Shown here one piece after another: positions 45,156 to 54,011 of a stretch of 64,000 nt of DNA (within the stretch, counting starts at the first letter, position 1; each line of letters starts with the position of its first letter). The DNA is taken from NCBI RefSeq assembly GCF_009812055.1, contig NZ_WQNH01000007.1:62001-126000 (forward strand), read 5' to 3'. The notes under the pieces were generated by a model. It made no database searches and was not told where the DNA came from. It worked only from the letters and a program-made list of their open reading frames with translations. A program made the translations under genes and the position numbers. Source of the DNA: Chelativorans xinjiangensis (GTDB taxonomy: Bacteria; Pseudomonadota; Alphaproteobacteria; Rhizobiales; Rhizobiaceae).

Positions 45156-46061
45156 ATGCCTCATCGGAACCTGGACGTTGGCTGGTTACGCATTTTCGAG
45201 GCGGTCGGACGGCTCGGCAGCCTGACACGGGCAGCTGACGAGCTGGGCCTGTCGCAACCGGCTGTCAGCTATCAGATAAGGCGCATTGAGGAGCAGCTCG
45301 GTGCGTCGCTGTTTCACCGCCAGCACCGCGGCAGCACGCTTTCGGAGGCGGGAGAGACCCTATACCGGGCCATTCATTCCGGGCTCGAGCGGATAGACGA
45401 GGCAGCGCGCGAAATCCGGCAAAAGGCGCGAACGCCGGTTATCCGCATCTTCACCGACTACGGCTTCGCCGCTTTCTGGCTGATGCCGCGCGTTGCCGAT
45501 TTCCGCCGCCTGCACTCACAGGTGGAGGTGCATGTCGTCGCCTCTCAAGGGCTCGAGGAGGGTGTGGAGGGAATTGCCGATGCTGCCGTTTTGTTCGGCA
45601 AGAGAGGTGACTTCCGGGAGGACGCCCATCTCCTCATCCCGGAGCGCGTTGTGCCGGTTTGCAGCCCGGGCTTCCTTGCCCGCTTCGGTCCGTTTGCGGA
45701 TGCCGCGGCACTCGCCAAGGCTCCGCTCCTCCACCTCGACACGGTCGGCAAGCCGCGTTGGCTCACCTGGACTTCCTGGCTCGCCGCGCACGGTCTGGCG
45801 CGTGAGGTGGCGCAAGGAGATCTCGGCCTCAACACATACGGCTTCGTCATTCAGGCCGCACTGGCCGAACAGGGGATCGCGCTCGGCTGGCTCGGCCTGA
45901 TCGATGCCCATTTGGCAAGCGGCACCCTCGTCGCCGTCGGTCCCGAGATCGCGCGGGAGGACTGCGGCTACTGGCTGGTCTCCAATCCTTCAGCGAGCGG
46001 GGCGACACTGGCGCTGACGGAATGGCTGCTCGCGCAACGTATGGAAAAACCGGCCTACTAG
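45156..46061 (+). CDS. LysR-family regulator of choline sulfate use
   Basis: A 301-residue LysR regulator. The helix-turn-helix region reads LGSLTRAADELGLSQPAVSY (20 residues from about 19). It is divergent from the choline binding-protein and sulfatase genes across 115 bases, the arrangement of the choline sulfate regulators of rhizobia. It probably activates that unit with choline or choline sulfate as effector. Confidence 0.88.
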   Translation: MPHRNLDVGWLRIFEAVGRLGSLTRAADELGLSQPAVSYQIRRIEEQLGASLFHRQHRGSTLSEAGETLYRAIHSGLERIDEAAREIRQKARTPVIRIFTDYGFAAFWLMPRVADFRRLHSQVEVHVVASQGLEEGVEGIADAAVLFGKRGDFREDAHLLIPERVVPVCSPGFLARFGPFADAAALAKAPLLHLDTVGKPRWLTWTSWLAAHGLAREVAQGDLGLNTYGFVIQAALAEQGIALGWLGLIDAHLASGTLVAVGPEIAREDCGYWLVSNPSASGATLALTEWLLAQRMEKPAY

Positions 46062-46236
46062 GCCGCTGAGCAGATGACGCGCTGAGCTGGGGCGCGGAAA
46101 TCTTCTGCCTTATCAATGTGCTCCCTGGCATAGCTCTTTGGCACTATTTTCAAAGCTGGGTGCCTTCTGTACGATTCGTGGAGGGAAGAGATATCGCTCG
46201 TTCGGCTGTTGTCGGGGCGGGACGTTGGAGGAGAAA

Positions 46237-47223
46237 ATGCGCTCACGGTCGATGATCATGGCCGCCGTGCTTATGGTGGCCGGCGTGTGGAGCCTTTCGG
46301 CGCATGCCGAAAGCACAATCCGCATTGGCGTTCTCGAATTCGGCACCGTCAACTGGGAGCTTGATGTCATCAAGCGGCACGGCCTCGATGAGAAACAGGG
46401 AATCCAGATCGACCAGGTGAACCTCGCCAGCAACCAGGCTACAACGGTTGCGCTGCAGGCGGGGGAGGTCGATATGATCGTCTCCGATTGGCTTTGGGTG
46501 TCGCGTCAGCGGGCGAGCGGCAAAACTTACACCTTCGTTCCCTTCTCATCATCCGTCGGCACGCTGATGGTGCCGCCGGACTCCGACATTCGCAGCTTGG
46601 CGGATCTGAAAGGCAAGAAGATCGCCATTGCCGGCGGCCCTCTGGACAAGGGTTGGCTGCTGCTCCGCGGCCTTGCCGAACGCAATTACGGCCTGGACCT
46701 GGAAGCGGAGAGCGAACAGGTGTTCGGTGCCCCTCCCCTTCTCGCAAAAAAGGCGATGCAGGGCGAGGTGGATGCCGTGCTGAATTACTGGCACTACAGC
46801 GCCCGCCTTGAAGCCAAGGGCTTTCGGCAGGTGATCGGAGGCAACGAAGCAGCCATGGAACTTGGCGCGGATGGGCCGATCTCCGCCGTCGGCTATGTCT
46901 TCGATGAAGGGTGGGCCGCGCAGAACACGGAGACCGCCAAAGCCTTCTTCGACGCCTCGCGCGAGGCCAAGACCCTGCTCAGGACCTCGAACGAAGAATG
47001 GGAGACACTGCGCGAGAAGACCGGCGCCGAGGACGACGAGACGCTGCAGGCGCTCCGTGACCGCTTCCGCGAAGGGATTCCTTCCCGACCCTTGAGCGAA
47101 GAACGAGACGACACGGCGAAAGTCTACGAGGTCCTGGCGGAGATAGGCGGAGAAAAACTGGTCGGCAAGGCGAAGAGGATGGCGCCAGGCACATTCTGGT
47201 CCATCCTGGTCGATGGCTCCTGA
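46237..47223 (+). CDS. ABC transporter substrate-binding protein upstream of xoxF
   Basis: A 328-residue NitT/TauT-like periplasmic binding protein. The Sec signal ends at about residue 23 (SAHA). It has the typical FGTVNWELDVIKRHGLDE opening and the KGKKIAIAGGPLDKGWLLL loop. A GGAGGAG ribosome binding site fixes the ATG at 46237, although the frame is open from 46138. With the permease and ATPase that follow it makes a complete importer, four bases apart. Genes of this type sit next to XoxF clusters in rhizobia. The ligand is not known. Confidence 0.88.
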   Translation: MRSRSMIMAAVLMVAGVWSLSAHAESTIRIGVLEFGTVNWELDVIKRHGLDEKQGIQIDQVNLASNQATTVALQAGEVDMIVSDWLWVSRQRASGKTYTFVPFSSSVGTLMVPPDSDIRSLADLKGKKIAIAGGPLDKGWLLLRGLAERNYGLDLEAESEQVFGAPPLLAKKAMQGEVDAVLNYWHYSARLEAKGFRQVIGGNEAAMELGADGPISAVGYVFDEGWAAQNTETAKAFFDASREAKTLLRTSNEEWETLREKTGAEDDETLQALRDRFREGIPSRPLSEERDDTAKVYEVLAEIGGEKLVGKAKRMAPGTFWSILVDGS

Positions 47224-47226
47224 CAG

Positions 47227-47976
47227 GTGAAGCGCGCACCGCTGAAACTTCTGTCTGTCCTGGGTTTCTTCCTGCTATGGGCGGTTATCGCCGCGGCGGT
47301 CAATTCTCCCGACGTCCCTGGCCCTGCGGAAGTCGGCCTTTTCGTGGCGCGTGAGGCTTTGTCGGGCGAGCTGTTTTACAATCTGGTAGTCACCTTGAGC
47401 CGGGTTGCCGCGGCCTTTCTGATTTCACTGATCGTAGGTTCGGCAATCGGCATCGTCATGGGACAGAACCGTGCCGTCGACCGGATTCTCGATCCGTGGA
47501 TCATCATTTTCGTCAATCTACCGGCCCTGGTGATCATCGTTTTGTGCTACATTTGGATGGGGCTTACGGAAGTCGCTGCGGTCACCGCCGTGGCACTCAA
47601 CAAGATTCCCAATGTCGTCATCACAATGCGCGAAGGTGCCAGGTCGCTCGATCCGAAGCTCTCGGAGATGGCGCGTGTCTTCCGCTTTTCCCGCATGCGC
47701 ACGATCCGACACGTGGTGCTGCCGCAACTGCAGCCCTTTATCGCGGCCGCCGGCCGCTCGGGATTGGCTCTCATCTGGAAGATCGTGCTCGTCGTCGAAC
47801 TGCTGGGACGGTCCAACGGGGTCGGGTTTCAGATTCACCTCTATTTCCAACTCTTCGATGTGGCGGCGATCCTCGGCTATACTCTGGCCTTCGTGATCGT
47901 CATGCTCGCCATCGAGTTCAGCGTGGTCCAGCCCCTTGAACACCATCTCACCCGTTGGCGGCCAAAGCCCGCTTGA
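47227..47976 (+). CDS. ABC transporter permease upstream of xoxF
   Basis: A 249-residue membrane protein with five to six segments and the coupling loop EMARVFRFSRMRTIRHVVLP near residue 145. The GTG start is four bases after the binding-protein stop. The 3' end overlaps the ATPase gene by about 40 bases. Confidence 0.9.
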   Translation: MKRAPLKLLSVLGFFLLWAVIAAAVNSPDVPGPAEVGLFVAREALSGELFYNLVVTLSRVAAAFLISLIVGSAIGIVMGQNRAVDRILDPWIIIFVNLPALVIIVLCYIWMGLTEVAAVTAVALNKIPNVVITMREGARSLDPKLSEMARVFRFSRMRTIRHVVLPQLQPFIAAAGRSGLALIWKIVLVVELLGRSNGVGFQIHLYFQLFDVAAILGYTLAFVIVMLAIEFSVVQPLEHHLTRWRPKPA

Positions 47977-48685
47977 CGTTTGCATAGCCCGCAAGGCGTT
48001 CGTGTCCGCTGATGGCGAGGAAAGCGAAATCCTGCGCGACCTCGCTTTCACGTTGCAGGCGGGAACCTTCACTTGCCTCATCGGACCATCGGGATGCGGA
48101 AAGACGACAACGCTGCGCATTCTGCTCGGACTCGATCGTGACTTTTCCGGCACGGTGACCATGCCGGCGGGCAACGTCCGTACAGTGGCGGTGTTTCAGG
48201 AACCGCGCCTGTTGCCCTGGCGTACGGTGGAGCAGAATGTTCGCCTGGCCCTGCCGCCCGGCGCAACACCGGATATCCAACCGCTATTTGCAACGCTCGG
48301 CCTGCAGGCGATGCTCGATCGGTACCCAAGCGAGCTTTCGCTCGGGCTTGAGCGGCGCGTGGCGCTCGCACGGGCCTTTGCCGTCATGCCAGATGTTCTT
48401 CTCCTGGATGAACCCTTCGTATCGTTGGATGAACATACGGCCGAGCGCCTGCGTGAACTGCTTATCGAGTTGTGGCGGAGGCACGCCGTTACGGTCCTAA
48501 TGGTCACGCACAACGTCCGCGAGGCCGTACAGCTCGCAGACCGCCTGCTCCTCATGAACGGCCGGCCGGCCAGGATCGTCGGCGATGTCGCCGTTCCAAT
48601 GGAGCGCTCGAAACGCTTAGGGGGCCGCCTGCAGCAATTCCTCGACGAATTGACCCGAAATCATGCGCAAACGGTTCGCGCTTAG
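47936..48685 (+). CDS. ABC transporter ATP-binding protein with unusual signature
   Basis: A 249-residue ATPase. Walker A GPSGCGKTT and Walker B VLLLDEPFVSLDE are normal, but the ABC signature reads ELSLGLERR instead of LSGGQ, so two of the conserved glycines are altered. The TTG at 47936 overlaps the permease by 41 bases; a later start is possible because no good ribosome binding site is visible. It is the third gene of the importer upstream of xoxF. Confidence 0.8.
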   Translation: MNTISPVGGQSPLDVCIARKAFVSADGEESEILRDLAFTLQAGTFTCLIGPSGCGKTTTLRILLGLDRDFSGTVTMPAGNVRTVAVFQEPRLLPWRTVEQNVRLALPPGATPDIQPLFATLGLQAMLDRYPSELSLGLERRVALARAFAVMPDVLLLDEPFVSLDEHTAERLRELLIELWRRHAVTVLMVTHNVREAVQLADRLLLMNGRPARIVGDVAVPMERSKRLGGRLQQFLDELTRNHAQTVRA

Positions 48686-49007
48686 GCTGCGTCTTCGCCG
48701 GCAACGGTAAAAGTGGACACAAGTACCGGGACCGGCGCTTGAACAGGCGATAGCCAATTGCAGCAGCTCTTTACGCAGGTGCGCAATAATTTGTGCGGCG
48801 CAATATTTGAGAACGAAAGTTTTCCTGCGCGCCGATCACATCGTTCTCTGAAGTCAGTACTATGGTTCTATCGACATTAAACAGGGGCCAATTCAAACTC
48901 TCGAAGTAACCTGCACCAAGGCTCGAATCCCTGCTCTGCGTTGTTTCGCAACAGGAGCGGACGCTGGTGCGAACTGCAGACCAATAACCACTTATCAGGG
49001 GATGGAA
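48686..49007 (+). promoter_or_regulatory. xoxF upstream region
   Basis: This 322-base region, AT-richer than its flanks, separates the importer from xoxF. The AGGGG at 48997-49001 is the ribosome binding site for ATG 49008. The promoter of xoxF must lie here, but I could not name convincing -35/-10 boxes. Short open frames on the minus strand are not convincing as genes. Confidence 0.5.
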
Positions 49008-50810
49008 ATGCACGGATTCAAACTCTTGGCGGCCAGCTCGTTGGTTGCAGTCATCGGCCTCGCCCCATCACACGGGTTAGCAAACGACGAGTTGGTCGAG
49101 ATGCAGAAAAACCCGAAGAACTGGGTCATGCCGCTCGGGAACTATGCGGGCACCCGCTATAGTGAACTGGACCAGATCAACAAGGGCAATGTCGGCGATC
49201 TGCAGGTCGCGTGGACCTTCTCGACCGGCGTCCTGCGCGGCCATGAAGGTGGTCCGCTGGTCATCGACGGCGTGATGTACATCCACGCGCCTTTCCCGAA
49301 CACGGTCTTCGCACTCGACCTCAACGAAGACGGCCGGATGATCTGGAAATACGAGCCGAAGCAGGATCCGAACGTCATTCCGGTCATGTGCTGCGACACG
49401 GTCAACCGTGGCGTCGCCTATGCGGACGGAACGATCTTTCTGCATCAGGCCGACACGACGGTGGTCGCACTCGACGCCAAGACGGGCGAGGTGAAATGGT
49501 CCGTCAAGAACGGCGACCCTTCCAAGGGTGAAACCGGAACGGCCGCACCATTGGTGGCAGGCGACAAGGTGCTGATCGGAAATTCCGGCGGCGAGTTCGG
49601 CGTCCAGGGCCACCTCACCGCGTACAACATTTCCGACGGCTCGATCGCCTGGCGCGCCTATTCGATCGGGCCGGACGACATGACCCTCCTCGACCCCGAA
49701 AACACGACCCATCTCGGTGAGCCGGTGGGGGCGGACTCCGGTACGGCCACCTGGGAAGGCGACCAGTGGAAGCTCGGCGGTGGTACCACCTGGGGCTGGA
49801 CGACGTACGATCCGGAACTGAATCTGATTTACTACGGTTCGGGCAACCCCGGTACGTGGAATCCGGTGCAGCGGCCTGGAGACAATCGCTGGTCGATGAC
49901 CATCTTCGCCCGCGATCTCGATACCGGCACTGCCAAATGGGTCTATCAGATGACCCCGCATGACGAGTGGGACTTTGACGGTGTCAACGAGATGATGCTC
50001 GTCGATCAGGAGATCGACGGCGAAATGCGCAAGACACTCGTCCACCCCGACCGCAACGGCTTTGCCTATACGCTCGATCGCGAAACGGGCGAACTGCTCG
50101 TCGCCAAGAAATACGATCCTGTCGTGAACTGGGCGACCGAGGTCGACATGGAAACCGGGCGACCGCAGGTCGTGGCCGACTACTCCACCGGCCAGCAGGG
50201 TGAAGACGTCAACACGCAGGGGATTTGTCCGGCCGCGCTCGGCACGAAGGACCAGCAGCCTTCGACCTATTCGCCGAAAACTGGACTGTTCTATATCCCG
50301 ACGAACCACGTCTGCATGGATTATGAGCCCTTCCAGGTCTCCTACACGGCCGGCCAGCCTTATGTGGGTGCCACGCTTTCCATGTACCCGGCGCCCGACA
50401 GCCATGGCGGGCTGGGCAACTTCATCGCCTGGGACGCCACGAAAGGCGAGATCGTCTGGTCCAAGCCGGAGCCGTTCTCGGTGTGGTCCGGTGCCTTGGC
50501 CACGGCGGGCGACGTCGTCTTCTACGGCACGCTGGAAGGCTATCTGAAGGCGGTCGATCCGGAAACCGGCGACGAACTGTTCAAGTTCAAGACGCCATCC
50601 GGCATCATCGGCAACGTCAATACCTATGAGCACGACGGCAAGCAGTATGTTGCCATCCTGTCGGGCATCGGCGGTTGGGCAGGCATCGGCTTGGCGGCCG
50701 GTCTGACGGAAAGCACTGCCGGCCTCGGCGCTGTCGGCGCTTATGAGTCGCTGGCCAACTATACCAACCTTGGTGGCCAACTCACGGTGTTCGCCCTCCC
50801 AAGCAGCTGA
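49008..50810 (+). CDS. xoxF: lanthanide-type PQQ methanol dehydrogenase XoxF
   Basis: A 600-residue periplasmic quinoprotein that oxidises methanol, and often ethanol or formaldehyde. A Sec signal ends near residue 25 (HGLA). The vicinal disulfide cysteines are Cys128-Cys129 (MCCDT), and the eight tryptophan-docking propeller blades are visible as repeated W-x-GG-like stretches. In [11 protein letters not shown] the catalytic Asp322 is followed at +2 by Asp324, the extra carboxylate that marks lanthanide-binding XoxF; calcium-type MxaF has Ala there. ATG 49008 with AGGGG six bases upstream is preferred to ATG 49002. PQQ comes from the operon at 30408, and xoxG and xoxJ follow. Confidence 0.96.
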   Translation: MHGFKLLAASSLVAVIGLAPSHGLANDELVEMQKNPKNWVMPLGNYAGTRYSELDQINKGNVGDLQVAWTFSTGVLRGHEGGPLVIDGVMYIHAPFPNTVFALDLNEDGRMIWKYEPKQDPNVIPVMCCDTVNRGVAYADGTIFLHQADTTVVALDAKTGEVKWSVKNGDPSKGETGTAAPLVAGDKVLIGNSGGEFGVQGHLTAYNISDGSIAWRAYSIGPDDMTLLDPENTTHLGEPVGADSGTATWEGDQWKLGGGTTWGWTTYDPELNLIYYGSGNPGTWNPVQRPGDNRWSMTIFARDLDTGTAKWVYQMTPHDEWDFDGVNEMMLVDQEIDGEMRKTLVHPDRNGFAYTLDRETGELLVAKKYDPVVNWATEVDMETGRPQVVADYSTGQQGEDVNTQGICPAALGTKDQQPSTYSPKTGLFYIPTNHVCMDYEPFQVSYTAGQPYVGATLSMYPAPDSHGGLGNFIAWDATKGEIVWSKPEPFSVWSGALATAGDVVFYGTLEGYLKAVDPETGDELFKFKTPSGIIGNVNTYEHDGKQYVAILSGIGGWAGIGLAAGLTESTAGLGAVGAYESLANYTNLGGQLTVFALPSS

Positions 50811-50845
50811 GGATCGACCGCGTTGGTCCGACGTTTCGAACACCA

Positions 50846-50871
50846 GCGGCCCGGTGACATCACCGGGCCGC
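50846..50871 (+). promoter_or_regulatory. intercistronic hairpin between xoxF and xoxG
   Basis: Perfect 11-pair stem, GCGGCCCGGTG with CACCGGGCCGC, and loop ACAT, 35 bases after the xoxF stop. No T-run follows. It would let XoxF be made in excess of XoxG and the proteins behind it. Confidence 0.8.
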
Positions 50872-50959
50872 ATGTAACTTGCCGCAGGCCTTCTGCTTCA
50901 ATTGCCTGCCGGCCCGCAATCCTTCAGTTAAAAAAGCCAACCCGCGAGGAGATCACCGT

Positions 50960-51439
50960 ATGCGTTTGTGGACGATGGCCGTAGCCGGTCTGGGCGGAGC
51001 TGCCCTGGCGCTGTCCCTTTCAGCTCTCACAGCAAATGCTCAGGAATCGGACTGGGAAGAAAAGCCCTACATCATCGAGGATGGAAAGGTCGATTACGGG
51101 ACCTACAACGGTTATCGCCGCTACCATAACACCTGCCATGTGTGCCACGGACCGGATGCCCTTGGCAGTTCCTTCGCGCCGTCACTGAAAGACTCCCTAA
51201 AGACGATGAGCTACACCGACTTTCTCGAGGTGGTGACGAACGGCCGTCAGGCCAAGAGGTCGGGCAACCAGGATTCGGTCATGCCGAGTTTTGCCGAGAA
51301 CGGAGACGTCATGCTCTATATCGACCACATCTATGCCTATCTCAAGGCACGTTCCGACGATGCGGTCGGCCGTGGCCGGCCGGAGCGCCTGCCCCCCGAG
51401 GAAGACGTGGTCTTCCAGGAATGGAAGGAAAGCCAGTAA
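50960..51439 (+). CDS. xoxG: c-type cytochrome XoxG, electron acceptor of XoxF
   Basis: A 159-residue periplasmic cytochrome. A Sec signal ends near residue 28 (ANAQ). Heme is bound by Cys59-x2-Cys62-His63 (CHVCH), and Met108 in SVMPSF is the likely axial ligand. The ATG at 50960 has AGGAG upstream, although the frame is open from 50879. It directly follows xoxF and overlaps xoxJ by one base, the usual XoxF-G-J order. Confidence 0.93.
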   Translation: MRLWTMAVAGLGGAALALSLSALTANAQESDWEEKPYIIEDGKVDYGTYNGYRRYHNTCHVCHGPDALGSSFAPSLKDSLKTMSYTDFLEVVTNGRQAKRSGNQDSVMPSFAENGDVMLYIDHIYAYLKARSDDAVGRGRPERLPPEEDVVFQEWKESQ

Positions 51440-52785
51440 TGTCAGCGCAGTTTCGCTGGTGGTGGAGAAATGGTCTTGGTGCGCTGGTTTTCGCAGCAGC
51501 AGCGGCGCTGCCGTTCGCGGCGCAAGGACAAGCCATCACCGGCGAGATCGTCGACCGCACAAGACTGAGAGTATGCGCCGACCCCAACAACCTGCCTTAT
51601 TCCAACGACAAGAGCGAAGGGTTCGAAAACAAGATCGCCGAGCTTGTAGGAGAGGAGTTGGACGTTCCCATCGAGTATACTTGGTTCCCGCAGACGATCG
51701 GCTTTGTGCGCAGGACATTGGCCGCCAATCGATGCGACCTCATCATCGGTGTCGCAACGACCAACGAGTTGATGCAGAACACCAATCCGTACTACCGATC
51801 CAGTTATGTCATGATCCATCGTCCAGACTTGGCCTTGAAAACGGCACGGCTCGACGAACCCATCTTTCAGACATTGAAAATCGGCATCCAGCCCCGGACA
51901 CCCGTTGCGACGATGGCAGCACGCCAGGGCCTCCTCGAGCAGGCGAAAACCTACAAGATGATCGTCGATACACGCTTGGAGAAGCCAGCCCGCGCCATGG
52001 TCGAAGACGTGGCCGAGGGTGCGATCGATGTGGCGCTGACATGGGGGCCGCTTGGCGGCTACTGGGCCAGACAGATTGACCCTTCGCTAGTCGTCCGGCC
52101 TCTTGTTGCGGGCCGCGGCATCGAACGCACCGATTACCGGATATCCATGGGCATCCGTCATGGAGAACCGGACTGGAAGCACGAGCTCAATGGAATCTTG
52201 AAAAAACGCGGAGCCGATATCGAAACGATCCTGCTCGACTATGGTATCCCGCTTCTCGATGGCAGGGGCGAACTGATCCAGCCTGCAAAGGCGGAAGCCG
52301 CGGCGAACGTTCCCGAACCCGAGGGCTATAGAACGAGCGACTACCGCGCCGCCGTGCCGAAAGGGCTGAAGAATGCGCAAACGGTCGATTTGGCGGAATT
52401 GCAGGCTTTGGCCGAAAGGGATGATGTTGTCCTGATCGACGTGATGCCCGCGCCGAGAGAGCCGGAAGAGCGGCCGGAGGGTACGATCTGGCGCGAGCCG
52501 AAGCGCGACACCATCAAGGACGCTGTCTGGCTTGCCAATATGGGTTACGGCCGTTTGAGCGAAGGTGACAAGGCCGCGTTCGAAACGGAGCTTATACGGC
52601 TTGCCGGTCCAGACAGGGAAAAAACGCTGGTCTTCTTTTGCGAGCCGAACTGCTGGATGTCGTGGAATGCCGCAAAACGAGCCGTTTCGTACGGTTTCAA
52701 GAACGTTGCGTGGTTTCCGGGAGGGGCGCAGGCGTGGCTCGACGCCGGCCTGGAGCAGGAAACTGTTACGCCGTGGCGACCATGA
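51439..52785 (+). CDS. xoxJ: XoxJ-like binding protein fused to a rhodanese-like CxxxCW domain
   Basis: A 448-residue protein. Residues 1-30 are a signal, and residues 35-290 are a solute-binding fold (RLRVCADPNNLPYSN, GVATTNELMQNTNPYYRS) of the XoxJ/MxaJ family, which helps activate XoxF. From about residue 320 a rhodanese-like domain follows, with Cys401-Glu-Pro-Asn-Cys405-Trp406, the CxxxCW signature of the PQQ-dependent-catabolism-associated rhodanese-like proteins. Both parts are usually separate proteins in XoxF clusters, and here they are joined in one frame without a stop. The start overlaps the xoxG stop (TAATG). The frame is open upstream only as a shadow of xoxG. Confidence 0.88.
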   Translation: MSAQFRWWWRNGLGALVFAAAAALPFAAQGQAITGEIVDRTRLRVCADPNNLPYSNDKSEGFENKIAELVGEELDVPIEYTWFPQTIGFVRRTLAANRCDLIIGVATTNELMQNTNPYYRSSYVMIHRPDLALKTARLDEPIFQTLKIGIQPRTPVATMAARQGLLEQAKTYKMIVDTRLEKPARAMVEDVAEGAIDVALTWGPLGGYWARQIDPSLVVRPLVAGRGIERTDYRISMGIRHGEPDWKHELNGILKKRGADIETILLDYGIPLLDGRGELIQPAKAEAAANVPEPEGYRTSDYRAAVPKGLKNAQTVDLAELQALAERDDVVLIDVMPAPREPEERPEGTIWREPKRDTIKDAVWLANMGYGRLSEGDKAAFETELIRLAGPDREKTLVFFCEPNCWMSWNAAKRAVSYGFKNVAWFPGGAQAWLDAGLEQETVTPWRP

Positions 52786-52997
52786 TTATGGGCTTTACAG
52801 CTTTCGCTTGGCCCAAGAGGAGGTCCAGAAAAGGTGTATGAAGTTTTCATAGTCGCCTGCCTGGTTGCACGCCCGGTGGAGTGTCAGACATTCGAGCTGT
52901 GGCCACAGCAATATGCAGACCTTCCGCGCTGTTCTCGGGCAGCGCCCCTTACCGTGACCCAATGGGGCATACGCAGAACGAACTGGCAGATCAAAGA

Positions 52998-54011
52998 ATG
53001 GAAATGCGCGCAAAAGGCCGAGGTGATCTGAAGGAGGCGCCTTCCTTTCACCCGCTGGCTTCTTCGCCCGGGCAGATCCCGCGGCGCGCATTCCTCTGTG
53101 CCGGTGCAGCGGTGTTTGCCGCGACCACATTTGCAAAAGCCGCCAGATCCATAGCCGCAGAGGCAACGCTGCCTTTTATAGAGGTCGCGGATGGTGTGTT
53201 TGTTCGTTACGGCGTCCAGGAGGAAATGTCGGCGGCCAACTGTGGTGCGATCGCCAATATCGGCTTCATCGTTGGGGATGAGAGTGTCGCCGTCATCGAC
53301 ACCGGAACGACCCGTCAGCAAGGTTTGGCGTTGCGTGAAGCCGTTGCATCGGCGACAAGCAGACCTGTCAGCCATCTGATTGCCACGCACGTCCACCCCG
53401 ACCACTGTTTCGGGCACGCCGCCTTCTCGGACCTGCCGGTGCATAGCATCGGACATCGCAACCTGCCTCGGGCGCTTGCCGAGCGTGGCCCCTTTTACCT
53501 GGAGCAACTGGCTGAGATCTCGCCTGATTTCTCCGACACGGCCTACGTCCCACCCGACAAAACCGTTTCGGACACCATGCGGATCGATCTCGGTAACCGA
53601 CCCTTGCTCCTGAAAGCCTGGCCGCCGGCCCACACCGACAACGATCTGACCATTTTCGATGAACGCGCGGGGCTTCTGTGGGCGGCGGATCTCCTGTTCG
53701 CGGGCCGCCTTCCAACGCTTGACGGTAGCCTCACCGGCTGGCTTGCCGCGCTCGAAATTCTGCTGTCGCCGGATGTCCGCCATGTCGTTCCCGGCCACGG
53801 ACCGGTAAGCGACGGAGTTGCGGCGCTTCTGGACGAGCGGGCATATCTGACGCGGCTGCATGACGGCGTCCGCGCGGCGATCGACGAAGGTCTCGACATA
53901 TCGGCAACGCTCGCCCGATTGGAAAACGACAATCAACTGGACTGGCTTCTGTTCGACACCAACCACGGCCGCAATGTCGTTGCCGCCTATACGGAACTGG
54001 AGTGGGAATGA
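52998..54011 (+). CDS. quinoprotein-associated metallo-beta-lactamase-fold hydrolase
   Basis: About 337 residues. A Tat-type signal (PRRAFLCAGAAVF) lies near residue 29. The zinc-site motif H-x-H-x-D-H is His131-x-His133-x-Asp135-His136 in ATHVHPDHCFGH, with further ligands in HTDN and VVPGHGP. Proteins of this kind accompany the SoxYZ-like carrier in quinoprotein relay systems. Start codons at 52998 and 53004 are both reasonable; the frame is open to 52881 without support. It overlaps the next gene by four bases. Confidence 0.85.
   Translation: MEMRAKGRGDLKEAPSFHPLASSPGQIPRRAFLCAGAAVFAATTFAKAARSIAAEATLPFIEVADGVFVRYGVQEEMSAANCGAIANIGFIVGDESVAVIDTGTTRQQGLALREAVASATSRPVSHLIATHVHPDHCFGHAAFSDLPVHSIGHRNLPRALAERGPFYLEQLAEISPDFSDTAYVPPDKTVSDTMRIDLGNRPLLLKAWPPAHTDNDLTIFDERAGLLWAADLLFAGRLPTLDGSLTGWLAALEILLSPDVRHVVPGHGPVSDGVAALLDERAYLTRLHDGVRAAIDEGLDISATLARLENDNQLDWLLFDTNHGRNVVAAYTELEWE

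Noticed and set aside
48771-49013. 80-codon minus-strand frame upstream of xoxF
   Set aside because: No ribosome binding site or family features. It covers the expected xoxF promoter region.
49077-50873. 598-codon minus-strand open frame
   Set aside because: It is antisense to nearly all of xoxF, which has unmistakable motifs on the plus strand.
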